A stretch of DNA of 64,000 nucleotides, taken from NCBI RefSeq assembly GCF_000172175.1, contig NZ_ABJL02000006.1, forward strand, positions 510,966 through 574,965, given 5' to 3'. Below, in pieces: positions 1 to 7,843 of this stretch; the first letter of the stretch is position 1; each line of letters begins with the position of its first letter. Under the pieces are notes generated by a model. That model saw only the letters and a list, made by a program, of their open reading frames with translations. It was not told the DNA's origin and searched no databases. A program made the position numbers and the translations under genes. This DNA comes from Bacteroides intestinalis DSM 17393. Its GTDB lineage: Bacteria; Bacteroidota; Bacteroidia; Bacteroidales; Bacteroidaceae.

Positions 1-1150
1 CGTTCCATACAGCAAGGATAGCTCCGGCAATGTCATCGTTGCCCTGTTCTACATCGCAGATATGGCTGTTATATAGCCCTATGATATCTCCAAAGGTATC
101 AAAATGATTCAGATAGTGCAGACGCGAATCAATAGCAGGAATACCTTTCTGCGCTTTTCCGCGCGAACTCCACAGATGTGTCATATCAATTTCACCCGTT
201 TGATAATGCCAACCAGGATTCCAAGAAATAGCTTTCTTCCCCAAAGCACGGATAAATGCCACCATTTCGGGCACAAACTGAGGATTGGTAATCTTCACTT
301 CGTCCGTGCCGATATGCAGATAAGGTACATCAAAAGTTTCACAAACTTCCTCAACTAAGAGTTTTAATATTTTCATCCCTTCCGGACTCTGCATATCGTG
401 GCGAAATGTACGCATAAAAGCCGCACTGTGTCCCGGCATATCTATCTCCGGAATCAGTAACATTCCATGAGCCTTGCAGAAAGCTACCAGTTCTTTCGCT
501 TCAGCCTGCGTATAATATTTTCCCGGCATGCGGGTAGTATTAGCACTGTCGTTCAGCATCGGAAATATTTTACTTTCCAACCGCCAGGACTGATTCTCCG
601 TCAAATGCCAATGGAACACATTTATCTTGAATCTGGAAAGCATCGTGATTTCACGTTTCAATTCGCCCATAGAAATATACGTACGTCCCACATCGTGCAT
701 AAAACCCCGGATGCGAAAAGCCGGCCAATCGGTTATCGTACATCCCTGAAAAGTAGTCTTTTTACCTGACGAGTCGGCTAATTGCCTTAAAGTTTGCATA
801 GCCCAATAGACTCCCCTTTCGCTCATTGCTTCTATAGAAATCTTCTTAGCCATTACTTTAAGTTTATATGCTTCATCTCTATTTAAAGGCGCTTCATCCA
901 GCGACTCCACTAATTTCACTTCAATCACTGCCGCAGATCTTCCATCTATCCGACCGCCCAGTTCAGAAATAAAACATTCCCATTCATCCTGCAAAACAGG
1001 AGTATCAAGGCGTGTCTTATCCAGTACAAAATGGCCACGTTCTTCTGTAAACTTCTGCGGTCGAGGCAGCAAATAATATTCGCTCGCCTGCATATGACAC
1101 GCAAACAAAAGACAGCATAAATAAAAATATAAGAAATATAAGCCTTTCAT
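1..1150 (-). CDS. beta-N-acetylhexosaminidase, GH20 (partial, C-terminus beyond window)
   Basis: Exported exo-hexosaminidase that removes terminal GlcNAc or GalNAc from glycans. The frame is open from an ATG at 1148-1150 to the window edge, giving 383 codons. Residues 1-22 form a hydrophobic signal sequence. An N-terminal GH20b-like domain follows to about residue 125, then the catalytic barrel. The barrel shows FHWHLTENQSWRLE, PEIDMPGHS and HIGTDEV; D283-E284 is the Asp-Glu pair GH20 enzymes use for substrate-assisted catalysis. It is the last visible gene of a minus-strand operon, 53 bp after the sulfatase, which suggests both act on sulfated amino-sugar glycans such as mucin. The specific linkage cannot be read from sequence. 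The Cys at residue 17 has only a poor lipobox. Confidence 0.93.
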   Translation of the reverse strand, partial: MKGLYFLYFYLCCLLFACHMQASEYYLLPRPQKFTEERGHFVLDKTRLDTPVLQDEWECFISELGGRIDGRSAAVIEVKLVESLDEAPLNRDEAYKLKVMAKKISIEAMSERGVYWAMQTLRQLADSSGKKTTFQGCTITDWPAFRIRGFMHDVGRTYISMGELKREITMLSRFKINVFHWHLTENQSWRLESKIFPMLNDSANTTRMPGKYYTQAEAKELVAFCKAHGMLLIPEIDMPGHSAAFMRTFRHDMQSPEGMKILKLLVEEVCETFDVPYLHIGTDEVKITNPQFVPEMVAFIRALGKKAISWNPGWHYQTGEIDMTHLWSSRGKAQKGIPAIDSRLHYLNHFDTFGDIIGLYNSHICDVEQGNDDIAGAILAVWN

Positions 1151-1203
1151 AATATAGTGATTAAGATTACATTATAAATATACATTTCCTTATAGCTAAT
1201 AAA

Positions 1204-2736
1204 CTATTCCAACTCCGGCAATGTCACCGGAAACATATTATTTTCTCTATGTTCCTGGCGGATAACTTCAAGCATCTGTTTCACAATATCCGGATGTTGC
1301 GCCACTATATCAGTATCTTCGTGGATATCCCTTGAAAGGTCGTACAGATAAGGCTTTCCTTTCTTGACTACCAGTTTCCAGTCGTCCATACGAACACCGA
1401 ACTGATCGGTTTCATGGAATTCCCAATAGAGGAAATCATGTTTCTGCTGTTTGTCGGCATTGCCTAATAAGGTAGGGGCAAAGGAAATGCCATCGAAACA
1501 GTCATTTTCTAATTTCTTATTGATATACTTTTTCGGGAATCCTTTGTCACCCATCAGTTCACAGAATGTAGGCATGATGTCGTAAAATGCCAGTTGATGG
1601 TCGTTTACCGAACCGGCGGAGATGCGTTCCGGCCAGCGCACAATGAAAGGTATCCGAATGCCCCCTTCATAACACTGACGTTTCAGGCCGCGCAGTTTCC
1701 CATCCCGACCGAAGAACTCCGGGTCTGCCCCTCCTTCTTCGTGAGGACCGTTGTCACTGCTGAAGATGACGATGGTGTTCTTGTCCAGCCCTTTTTCTTT
1801 CAGTTTCTTCAAGACTTCGCCCACGTAATAGTCCAGACGGGTAATCATACCGGCAAACTGGGCATGGGTATGCTCCGAAACATTATAACGTCCTTTCTCG
1901 TACCCGCCCCAGGTTTTATCTCTAAAGAACTTCTTCTTGTAGCTTTTCAGAATAGAATCATTCGGCTGTGCAAGTTCCGCATGCGGCAGGGTGTAGGTGA
2001 AAAAGCCATAGAAAGGCTGCTCTCCGTCCTGTTGGTCCAACCATTCCAGCGCCTTACCGTGAATCAGGTCAGCCGAATATTGTGTACGTTTCTTGTAATC
2101 ATCGCCAAACATCGGATAGTTGATATTAGCTTCCATCAGGATGCGTACAACTCCTGTGTCTCCTTCCTGTTTACTGTATCTGTTCAGAAAATTGGGATAA
2201 TACAAATGAGCTTGAAACTGACATATATAACCATAGAATTCATCAATACCCCGTTTATCCGGTGTGGAACAAGAGCCTTCATAACCACCTGCCCACTTGC
2301 CGAAGACTCCTGTTGTATAACCGTTCTTCTTCATGATTTCAGGGAGAATGATATGATTTTCATCGTATGGTTCTTGACCGACAACGGTGAATTCGTCATT
2401 AATCCCATATTTCACGGTTGGAACTCCCTGCCAATACTCTTTATTTCCACGCACATGAGTGTGTCCCGTATGTTGCCCCGTCATCAGCGAAGCACGGGAA
2501 GGGGCGCTCACCGGACTACCGGCATAGGCTTGAGTAAACAGCATACCTTCGGCTGCCATACGATCTATATTAGGCGTTTCAATGTATTTCTGTCCGTAGC
2601 ACCCCAAATCCCCGTATCCCATGTCATCGCAGAGGATAAAGATAATGTTAGGTTTGGGATTCTTGTTTGCCGCATTAGCGCACAAAGCAACAGCAGCCAA
2701 CAAGCCTGTTCCTAAAGTTATACCTATCTGTTTCAT
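1204..2736 (-). CDS. Secreted sulfatase, family S1, serine type
   Basis: Hydrolyses sulfate esters on glycans. 510 residues with an N-terminal signal peptide (about 1-23). The metal-binding start FILCDDMGYGDLG has D37-D38. The catalytic signature S77-A-P-S-R81, followed by ASLMTG, carries Ser instead of Cys. In anaerobes this Ser is converted to formylglycine by the radical-SAM enzyme anSME, which is not in this window. A second metal motif, SSDNG, lies near residue 329. The gene sits between GH2 and GH20 genes on the same strand, so its substrate is probably a sulfated galactose- or hexosamine-containing glycan. Which sugar and position it desulfates cannot be told from sequence. Confidence 0.94.
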   Translation of the reverse strand: MKQIGITLGTGLLAAVALCANAANKNPKPNIIFILCDDMGYGDLGCYGQKYIETPNIDRMAAEGMLFTQAYAGSPVSAPSRASLMTGQHTGHTHVRGNKEYWQGVPTVKYGINDEFTVVGQEPYDENHIILPEIMKKNGYTTGVFGKWAGGYEGSCSTPDKRGIDEFYGYICQFQAHLYYPNFLNRYSKQEGDTGVVRILMEANINYPMFGDDYKKRTQYSADLIHGKALEWLDQQDGEQPFYGFFTYTLPHAELAQPNDSILKSYKKKFFRDKTWGGYEKGRYNVSEHTHAQFAGMITRLDYYVGEVLKKLKEKGLDKNTIVIFSSDNGPHEEGGADPEFFGRDGKLRGLKRQCYEGGIRIPFIVRWPERISAGSVNDHQLAFYDIMPTFCELMGDKGFPKKYINKKLENDCFDGISFAPTLLGNADKQQKHDFLYWEFHETDQFGVRMDDWKLVVKKGKPYLYDLSRDIHEDTDIVAQHPDIVKQMLEVIRQEHRENNMFPVTLPELE

Positions 2737-2827
2737 GCTAAATATATTTTCTTATTTATTTCAACTTCCTTTCACCGCCAACACAGCGTAGCAACTTGTA
2801 GCCCTTAGCTTGTAGCTCGTAGCTTAC

Positions 2828-5506
2828 TCACTTATTCTTCTCCCCGAAATCTTCTTGTTGCTGCTCCACTTCTTTCAGTCTTTGAGCATTCTGCACTTTC
2901 AGAATCCTCTCCTGCTCCAACTCCACAGCCGATTTTGCGGACGTTCCGGCAGACTGTAAAGAAGATGAACCGGCAATCAGCGCCGCATCTTTCTCCGAAT
3001 AAACCAACGGATGAGCAGCAGGATAGCTTTCCAACTCCAAAACAGCACTTACAGGCATCTGCGAGCCTTCAAAGAGCACACTTGCCGTTACCTTTATCTT
3101 ACCCGGCTTCAAGGTGGACTGTATCAGCACCGGAGCTGTCCCCCACTTCACCGGAGCAGGATTTGCCAGTATTCCGGCATCACCCAGAATACGTCCTTCA
3201 CCTTCCACATGAAACTTCACATAGTAATTGTTCAAGCGTTTGATGTTCCCATTCTTATCGGCTATAGCAGCTACTACAGTAACAAAGTCGGAGCCATCGG
3301 CTTTCAGATTTACATTCTCATTGTCAACCCAGAGCAATACTTTCTCCGGACGACGGGCAGGGTGAACTTCGTGCGTAGCAACCACCTTGCCATCTATCAA
3401 ACCTTCTGCCCGCAACAATACTTCATCCTGCTTTTTCTTCCGTGACATCGCTTTATCAACCATGAAATCGTAAACATCGGAGAAGGTTATAACAGGCGAA
3501 GGCATACCTTCTTTAACTACCGGTTTATTATAAGTATAAGTCTTTCCATCTTTCAAGAAGGTGAGGCGCACTTCATCGCAATTGGAATAAACAGTGACAT
3601 CCTTGCCGGAAAACGGTGTCATTTCATGAGCGATATAAACCACCGGACCGGTTTCAAAAAGCCGCTCTTCTTTCCGGGGCGAACGCTGCGCCTTGAACAT
3701 ATAGTACGAATACTTGGGCTGGCGGAATACATCCATCAGTCCGCCATAAAATGGATCGGGATGATAGCCACGCTGATGGTCGAACGAATGCCACAGGCAG
3801 CCGCCCACATGTTGGCGGGGAGTGCGATAAAGGGCATCGTAGCAGGTATAAGTATAACTGGGATTTGCATAATGCTGTGCTTGGATAAGCATAGGTTGTT
3901 CTCCCCAATTGCGGGCTACACGACTGGGAGAGTTATGTGAGCTCCAGTCGTCTACATTGTCACCCCATTCACGGGTAAAATAGGTTACCTTAGGGTCAGC
4001 ATCCTTGTCGCCCCACGACTTGCCATCGAAGGAGGGATGCGTGAAAAGTACCGGGAAATGCTCGCGTCCGCGTGCACCGCTATCACAACCGGAATAGCAG
4101 TAGGGATAAGGATACTCCTGGTCTACAATGTCACGGGTGTTCTTGGCAAAGTCTTCCGGATACCAGGTTTCATTGAGGATAGGTTCCCACATCCACACAC
4201 AAGCATGGTTGCGGTCGCGTCGCACAAGGTTGCGGATATCACTGTATACACGTTGTGCAAATTCGGGAGCATCATTCCAGAACTGCCAGCCCGGAGTATT
4301 AACAATTACAAACAAACCGAGTTCATCGCATGCATCCATGAATGCCGGGTCTTGCGGACAATGGGCGTTACGGATTACTTTCATTCCGGCATCACGCAGT
4401 TTCTTGGCATCACGCCAATGAATACTGTTAGCCACGGCATTACCTACCACCGCAAAGTCCTGATGACGGTTAGCGCCAATCAACGGACTTTCATAAGGTT
4501 TACCATTCAGCCAGAAACCGTCCTTACCCTTAAACTCTACGCTACGGATACCGATACGACGGCGATAGCCGTCCACCACATTACCTTCGCGGTCACGGAT
4601 GCGTACAATCAGATTATATAAGGTGGGAGTTTCCGGACTCCACAGTAATGGATTCTTTATCGTGATTTTATCTTGTGAAGTAACAGCCTTTCCCGGCCGT
4701 ACTTGAACCTTATCATTCAAGAAAGCAACCTGTGTACCATCCGGTTGCTGCAATTCATATTCCACAATTCCGGCAAAAGTTTTACGGCTATCATTACGTA
4801 AGTGAGCTTTCAATAATACTTCAGCCGAAGTATCCGATACTTTATCATAAGCCACAAACAAGCCGCCGCCCGCTACTTCGTCCTCAAAATTCGGATCAGT
4901 AATAAAGACCGGATTATGAGCTACCAACCAGCAATCACGATAAATGCCACCGAAGTAGGTAAAGTCGAGCACATCCTGTGCCTTTCCGGGAGGATAGCTC
5001 GTATCATCGCTATTATCCGCCCACACGGCTATCACATTATCCTCTCCCCAGTTCAATACGTCAGAGATATCGACCACCACAGGCAAATAACCGCCAAAAT
5101 GTTCAGTCAGCAACTTCCCGTTGACAAATACCTTGCTCTTTCCCATGATGGCTTCGAAGTGCAGGAACAGTTTCTTCCCCTTCAAAGCATCCGCAGGGGT
5201 GAAGTGCTTACGATACCAGACTTCTCCCTGATAATTGATGCAACCACTGGCTTCTGTCGGCAAATATTCAATGCCATTGGGCAGAGAGACTACCGTCCAT
5301 TCCGCATCATTAAAGTTCGCAGCTTCAGCACCCGCAACGGCTCCTTTATAAAAGCGCCAGGCAGGATTCATGGAAAACACTTCACGCCCGGAATTGGGCA
5401 GTTGGAAGAAACCGGCAGTAGAAAACTCGGGTTGATGAGATGCCTGCACAGCACAGCAGGGAATTAAGAATAAAGCGATCAGGATGAAATGAATGATTCT
5501 CTTCAT
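2828..5506 (-). CDS. GH2 family glycosidase (beta-galactosidase-like)
   Basis: Secreted retaining glycosidase, 892 residues with a signal peptide (1-22). The order is a sugar-binding jelly-roll domain (about 40-200), an immunoglobulin-like domain (about 205-320), a TIM barrel from about 325, then extra beta domains. E446 in EPILNE is the expected acid/base. E513 in TREWGD is the best candidate nucleophile. The last 50 residues are charged and Gln/Glu-rich. It is first in the operon with the sulfatase and GH20 genes, 91 bp upstream of the sulfatase. GH2 covers beta-galactosidases, glucuronidases and mannosidases; galactosidase is the default, and the true substrate is unknown. Confidence 0.88.
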   Translation of the reverse strand: MKRIIHFILIALFLIPCCAVQASHQPEFSTAGFFQLPNSGREVFSMNPAWRFYKGAVAGAEAANFNDAEWTVVSLPNGIEYLPTEASGCINYQGEVWYRKHFTPADALKGKKLFLHFEAIMGKSKVFVNGKLLTEHFGGYLPVVVDISDVLNWGEDNVIAVWADNSDDTSYPPGKAQDVLDFTYFGGIYRDCWLVAHNPVFITDPNFEDEVAGGGLFVAYDKVSDTSAEVLLKAHLRNDSRKTFAGIVEYELQQPDGTQVAFLNDKVQVRPGKAVTSQDKITIKNPLLWSPETPTLYNLIVRIRDREGNVVDGYRRRIGIRSVEFKGKDGFWLNGKPYESPLIGANRHQDFAVVGNAVANSIHWRDAKKLRDAGMKVIRNAHCPQDPAFMDACDELGLFVIVNTPGWQFWNDAPEFAQRVYSDIRNLVRRDRNHACVWMWEPILNETWYPEDFAKNTRDIVDQEYPYPYCYSGCDSGARGREHFPVLFTHPSFDGKSWGDKDADPKVTYFTREWGDNVDDWSSHNSPSRVARNWGEQPMLIQAQHYANPSYTYTCYDALYRTPRQHVGGCLWHSFDHQRGYHPDPFYGGLMDVFRQPKYSYYMFKAQRSPRKEERLFETGPVVYIAHEMTPFSGKDVTVYSNCDEVRLTFLKDGKTYTYNKPVVKEGMPSPVITFSDVYDFMVDKAMSRKKKQDEVLLRAEGLIDGKVVATHEVHPARRPEKVLLWVDNENVNLKADGSDFVTVVAAIADKNGNIKRLNNYYVKFHVEGEGRILGDAGILANPAPVKWGTAPVLIQSTLKPGKIKVTASVLFEGSQMPVSAVLELESYPAAHPLVYSEKDAALIAGSSSLQSAGTSAKSAVELEQERILKVQNAQRLKEVEQQQEDFGEKNK

Positions 5507-5567
5507 AAGGATAGTATTATTTTAAGTATATAGATTGGAGCAATGACAATGTCTATAGCATCCGATA

Positions 5568-5597
5568 CAAATGTAGGGCAAAACCCAGAAATACAAT
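5568..5597 (-). promoter_or_regulatory. Promoter of the GH2-sulfatase-GH20 operon
   Basis: Read on the minus strand, TACATTTG (5568-5575) matches the Bacteroides -7 box TAnnTTTG exactly. ATTG at 5594-5597 is a near -33 box, 18 bp away. Transcription would start near 5561, about 55 bases before the GH2 ATG. Confidence 0.6.
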
Positions 5598-5710
5598 TAC
5601 AATAATCGCTATTTTTAATCCAATTTTATCTAATCAGCCATTCATAGCCGGAATTTATTGACGGTATATGCTCTTCATCCTACAAAGCAGAACTAACTAT
5701 GGGGATTAAC

Positions 5711-5835
5711 CAACTCCATACCAAAACCGAATCCGAACCATACTTGCTCCGTAGTAAATTCAGTCAAAGGTACTTCTACACAGAGAAAGTACGGGATTGG
5801 TACGGAGCAAGTATGCCCCAGGTATGGTCCGGATA
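5711..5835. repeat. Nested inverted-repeat element between the GH2 operon and mraZ
   Basis: CATACTTGCTCCGTA (5739-5753) recurs as an exact reverse complement at 5801-5815. The similarity extends outward: ATCCGaACCATAC at 5731-5743 pairs with the complement at 5821-5834, with an 11-base insertion on the right side. Inside lies a second dyad, GTACTTct...AGAAAGTAC. CCRTAC-type motifs recur across the element on both strands. No credible protein is encoded. The rest of 5507-6020 holds only the two promoters. Confidence 0.7.
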
Positions 5836-5961
5836 CAAAACTAAGACTATAAAACCACCTCAATTCCCCGCCCAAAAGCCCTTTCAGCACTATGTTCATT
5901 ATCAATGAAATAAACAATAAACAGGGTGTTGAAAACTTCTCAAAAAGTTTTTAGTTAAAAC

Positions 5962-5994
5962 TTGTGGGGAATTGTGGGGAAATGTGTACTTTTA
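5962..5994 (+). promoter_or_regulatory. MraZ-type operator and promoter of the dcw cluster
   Basis: TTGTGGGGAA occurs twice in tandem (5962-5971, 5972-5981), followed by a partial third unit (ATGTG). This puts TGGGG units exactly 10 bp apart, the TGGGN-N5-TGGGN form bound by MraZ in other bacteria. TACTTTTA at 5987-5994 is one base off the -7 box TAnnTTTG. The operator therefore overlaps the -33 to -7 region, consistent with autorepression. Confidence 0.7.
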
Positions 5995-6020
5995 CCGTCG
6001 CTTATTATAATAAGGTAACA

Positions 6021-6497
6021 ATGATACGTTTTTTGGGCAATATAGAAGCGAAAACCGACGCTAAGGGACGTGTATTTATCCCTGCCGGTTTTCGGAGGCA
6101 ACTGCAATCTGCTTCCGAAGAGAAGCTCGTGCTGCGCAAAGACGTGTTCCAGGACTGCCTGGTACTCTATCCAGAAAGCGTTTGGTTCAAGACGCAAAAC
6201 CAACTAAGGAAGCGCCTGAACAAGTGGAACGCAAAACACCAAGAAATCTTCCGGCAATTTGTGAGCGATGCGGAAATCATGGTTCCCGATGGGAATGGAC
6301 GCATCTTGCTGCCCAAACGTTACCTGCAAATGGCCGGCATACAGAGCGATGTACGTTTCATCGGTGTGGACAATACGATAGAAATCTGGGCAAAAGAGAA
6401 AACTGAACAACCGTTCATGAACCCGGAAGAGTTTAGCGAAGCTTTGCAGGATATTCTGGGAGACGAAGACGATTGGGAAGAAGACGAGGATGAGTGA
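6021..6497 (+). CDS. mraZ: Transcriptional regulator MraZ
   Basis: DNA-binding regulator of the division and cell wall cluster. 158 residues with two AbrB/MraZ half-domains: an N-terminal one with D13-AKG-R17, and a second with DGNGRILLPKRY in the C-terminal half. Family members form rings that bind TGGG repeats, and such repeats lie just upstream. The ATG at 6021 was chosen because the protein then begins MIRFLGNIEAK like its family. A GTG at 5964 in the same frame lies inside the operator. The tail is strongly acidic. Its TGA stop is the first three bases of a short spacer repeat. Confidence 0.96.
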   Translation: MIRFLGNIEAKTDAKGRVFIPAGFRRQLQSASEEKLVLRKDVFQDCLVLYPESVWFKTQNQLRKRLNKWNAKHQEIFRQFVSDAEIMVPDGNGRILLPKRYLQMAGIQSDVRFIGVDNTIEIWAKEKTEQPFMNPEEFSEALQDILGDEDDWEEDEDE

Positions 6498-6521
6498 TTA
6501 ACGATTAGTGATTAGTGATGA

Positions 6522-7436
6522 ATGGGAAATGAAGAGTTGACATATCATGTACCGGTGTTGTTGATGCCGAGTGTGGACGGAATGAATATCCGGCCGGATG
6601 GAACGTATATAGACGTTACCTTCGGAGGTGGAGGGCATTCACGGGAAATACTGTCACGGCTGGGAGACGGCGGACGGTTACTGGGATTCGACCAAGACGA
6701 AGATGCGGAACGGAACATTGTGGATAATCCGCACTTCACTTTTGTACGCAGCAACTTCCGATATCTGCACAATTTTCTACGTTATCACAACATCGAGGAA
6801 GTAGATTCAATACTGGCTGATCTGGGTGTATCCTCCCATCACTTCGATGATAGCGAAAGGGGATTTTCGTTCCGCTTTGACGGTGCACTGGATATGCGCA
6901 TGAACAAGCGTGCGGGGGATACTGCAGCAGATATCATAAACAACTATGATGAGGAACGGTTGGCTGACATCTTTTACCTATACGGTGAATTAAAGAACAG
7001 TCGCAAACTGGCATCTGTAATTGTGAAAGCACGTGCCGGACAGAAGATTACAACCATCGGTGAATTTCTGGAAGTCATTAAACCGCTTTTCGGTCGGGAA
7101 CGGGAGAAAAAAGAACTGGCTAAAGTTTTTCAGGCACTGCGCATCGAAGTGAACCAGGAAATGGAAGCTCTGAAAGAGATGCTATATGCAGCAACCGAGG
7201 CTTTGAAACCGGGCGGACGATTGGTAGTAATTACCTACCATTCACTGGAAGACCGGATGGTAAAGAATATCATGAAAACCGGAAATGTGGAAGGTAAAAT
7301 GGAAAAGGATTTCTTCGGAAATGTACAGACTCCATTCCGGTTGGTTAACAATAAAGTGATTGTACCGGACGATGCGGAAATAGAACGGAACCCGAGATCG
7401 AGAAGTGCAAAACTGAGAATAGCAGAGAAAAAGTGA
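6522..7436 (+). CDS. rsmH: 16S rRNA (cytosine-1402-N4)-methyltransferase RsmH
   Basis: Methylates N4 of C1402 in 16S rRNA using SAM; formerly MraW. 304 residues, the usual length. YIDVTFGGGGHS (29-40) is the SAM-binding loop. LADLGVSSHHFDD and RGFSFRFDGALDMRM are the family's conserved blocks, and RNPRSRSAKLR closes the protein. The gene is 24 bp after mraZ and 10 bp before ftsL, as in most dcw clusters. Confidence 0.97.
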   Translation: MGNEELTYHVPVLLMPSVDGMNIRPDGTYIDVTFGGGGHSREILSRLGDGGRLLGFDQDEDAERNIVDNPHFTFVRSNFRYLHNFLRYHNIEEVDSILADLGVSSHHFDDSERGFSFRFDGALDMRMNKRAGDTAADIINNYDEERLADIFYLYGELKNSRKLASVIVKARAGQKITTIGEFLEVIKPLFGREREKKELAKVFQALRIEVNQEMEALKEMLYAATEALKPGGRLVVITYHSLEDRMVKNIMKTGNVEGKMEKDFFGNVQTPFRLVNNKVIVPDDAEIERNPRSRSAKLRIAEKK

Positions 7437-7446
7437 TGGTAAGATA

Positions 7447-7815
7447 ATGAAGGATATGGAAGAAAAACAGGTAAACGAAAAAACAGAGAAAGCGAAGAAA
7501 GCCAAAAATCGCACATCTCTGAAAAACATTATTGGTGGCGACATTCTGGCTACGGATTTTTTTCGCCGTCAGACGAAGTTGCTCGTAATGATAATGCTGC
7601 TGATTATATTCTATATACACAATCGTTATGCTTGCCAGCAGCAAATGATAGAGATTGATAAATTGAAAAAAGAGCTGATTGACATCAAATACGATGCTCT
7701 TACCCGTAGTTCAGAATTAATGGAGCGGAGCCGGCAGTCACGTATCGAAGAGTATATTGCAAGTAAAGAGAGTGACTTGCAGACATCCACTCATCCACCG
7801 TATTTGATTAAGTAA
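7447..7815 (+). CDS. ftsL: FtsL-like cell division protein
   Basis: Small bitopic protein, 122 residues. It has a basic cytoplasmic N-terminus (1-44), one membrane segment (45-58, LLVMIMLLIIFYIH) and a periplasmic coiled-coil stretch (about 63-100). This architecture and the position between rsmH and ftsI identify it as the Bacteroidetes FtsL-type protein. FtsL normally forms a complex with FtsQ and FtsB that activates septal synthesis. Sequence conservation is too low to identify it without its context. An in-frame Met at residue 4 is an alternative start. Confidence 0.8.
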   Translation: MKDMEEKQVNEKTEKAKKAKNRTSLKNIIGGDILATDFFRRQTKLLVMIMLLIIFYIHNRYACQQQMIEIDKLKKELIDIKYDALTRSSELMERSRQSRIEEYIASKESDLQTSTHPPYLIK

Positions 7816-7843
7816 TTATAGAATCATTAAATTGTAGACAGAT

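Noticed and set aside
1594..2715. Long open frame (373 codons) on the plus strand opposite the sulfatase
   Set aside because: It has no recognisable domain, and the sulfatase on the other strand carries complete motifs. It is a codon-usage shadow.
5693..5917. Small open frames of about 70 codons on both strands in the GH2-mraZ spacer
   Set aside because: They arise from the inverted repeats; the peptides have no start context or similarity.
5964..6020. Upstream GTG start for mraZ adding 19 residues
   Set aside because: It lies inside the TGGGG operator, upstream of the predicted transcript start, and the extra residues do not fit the family.
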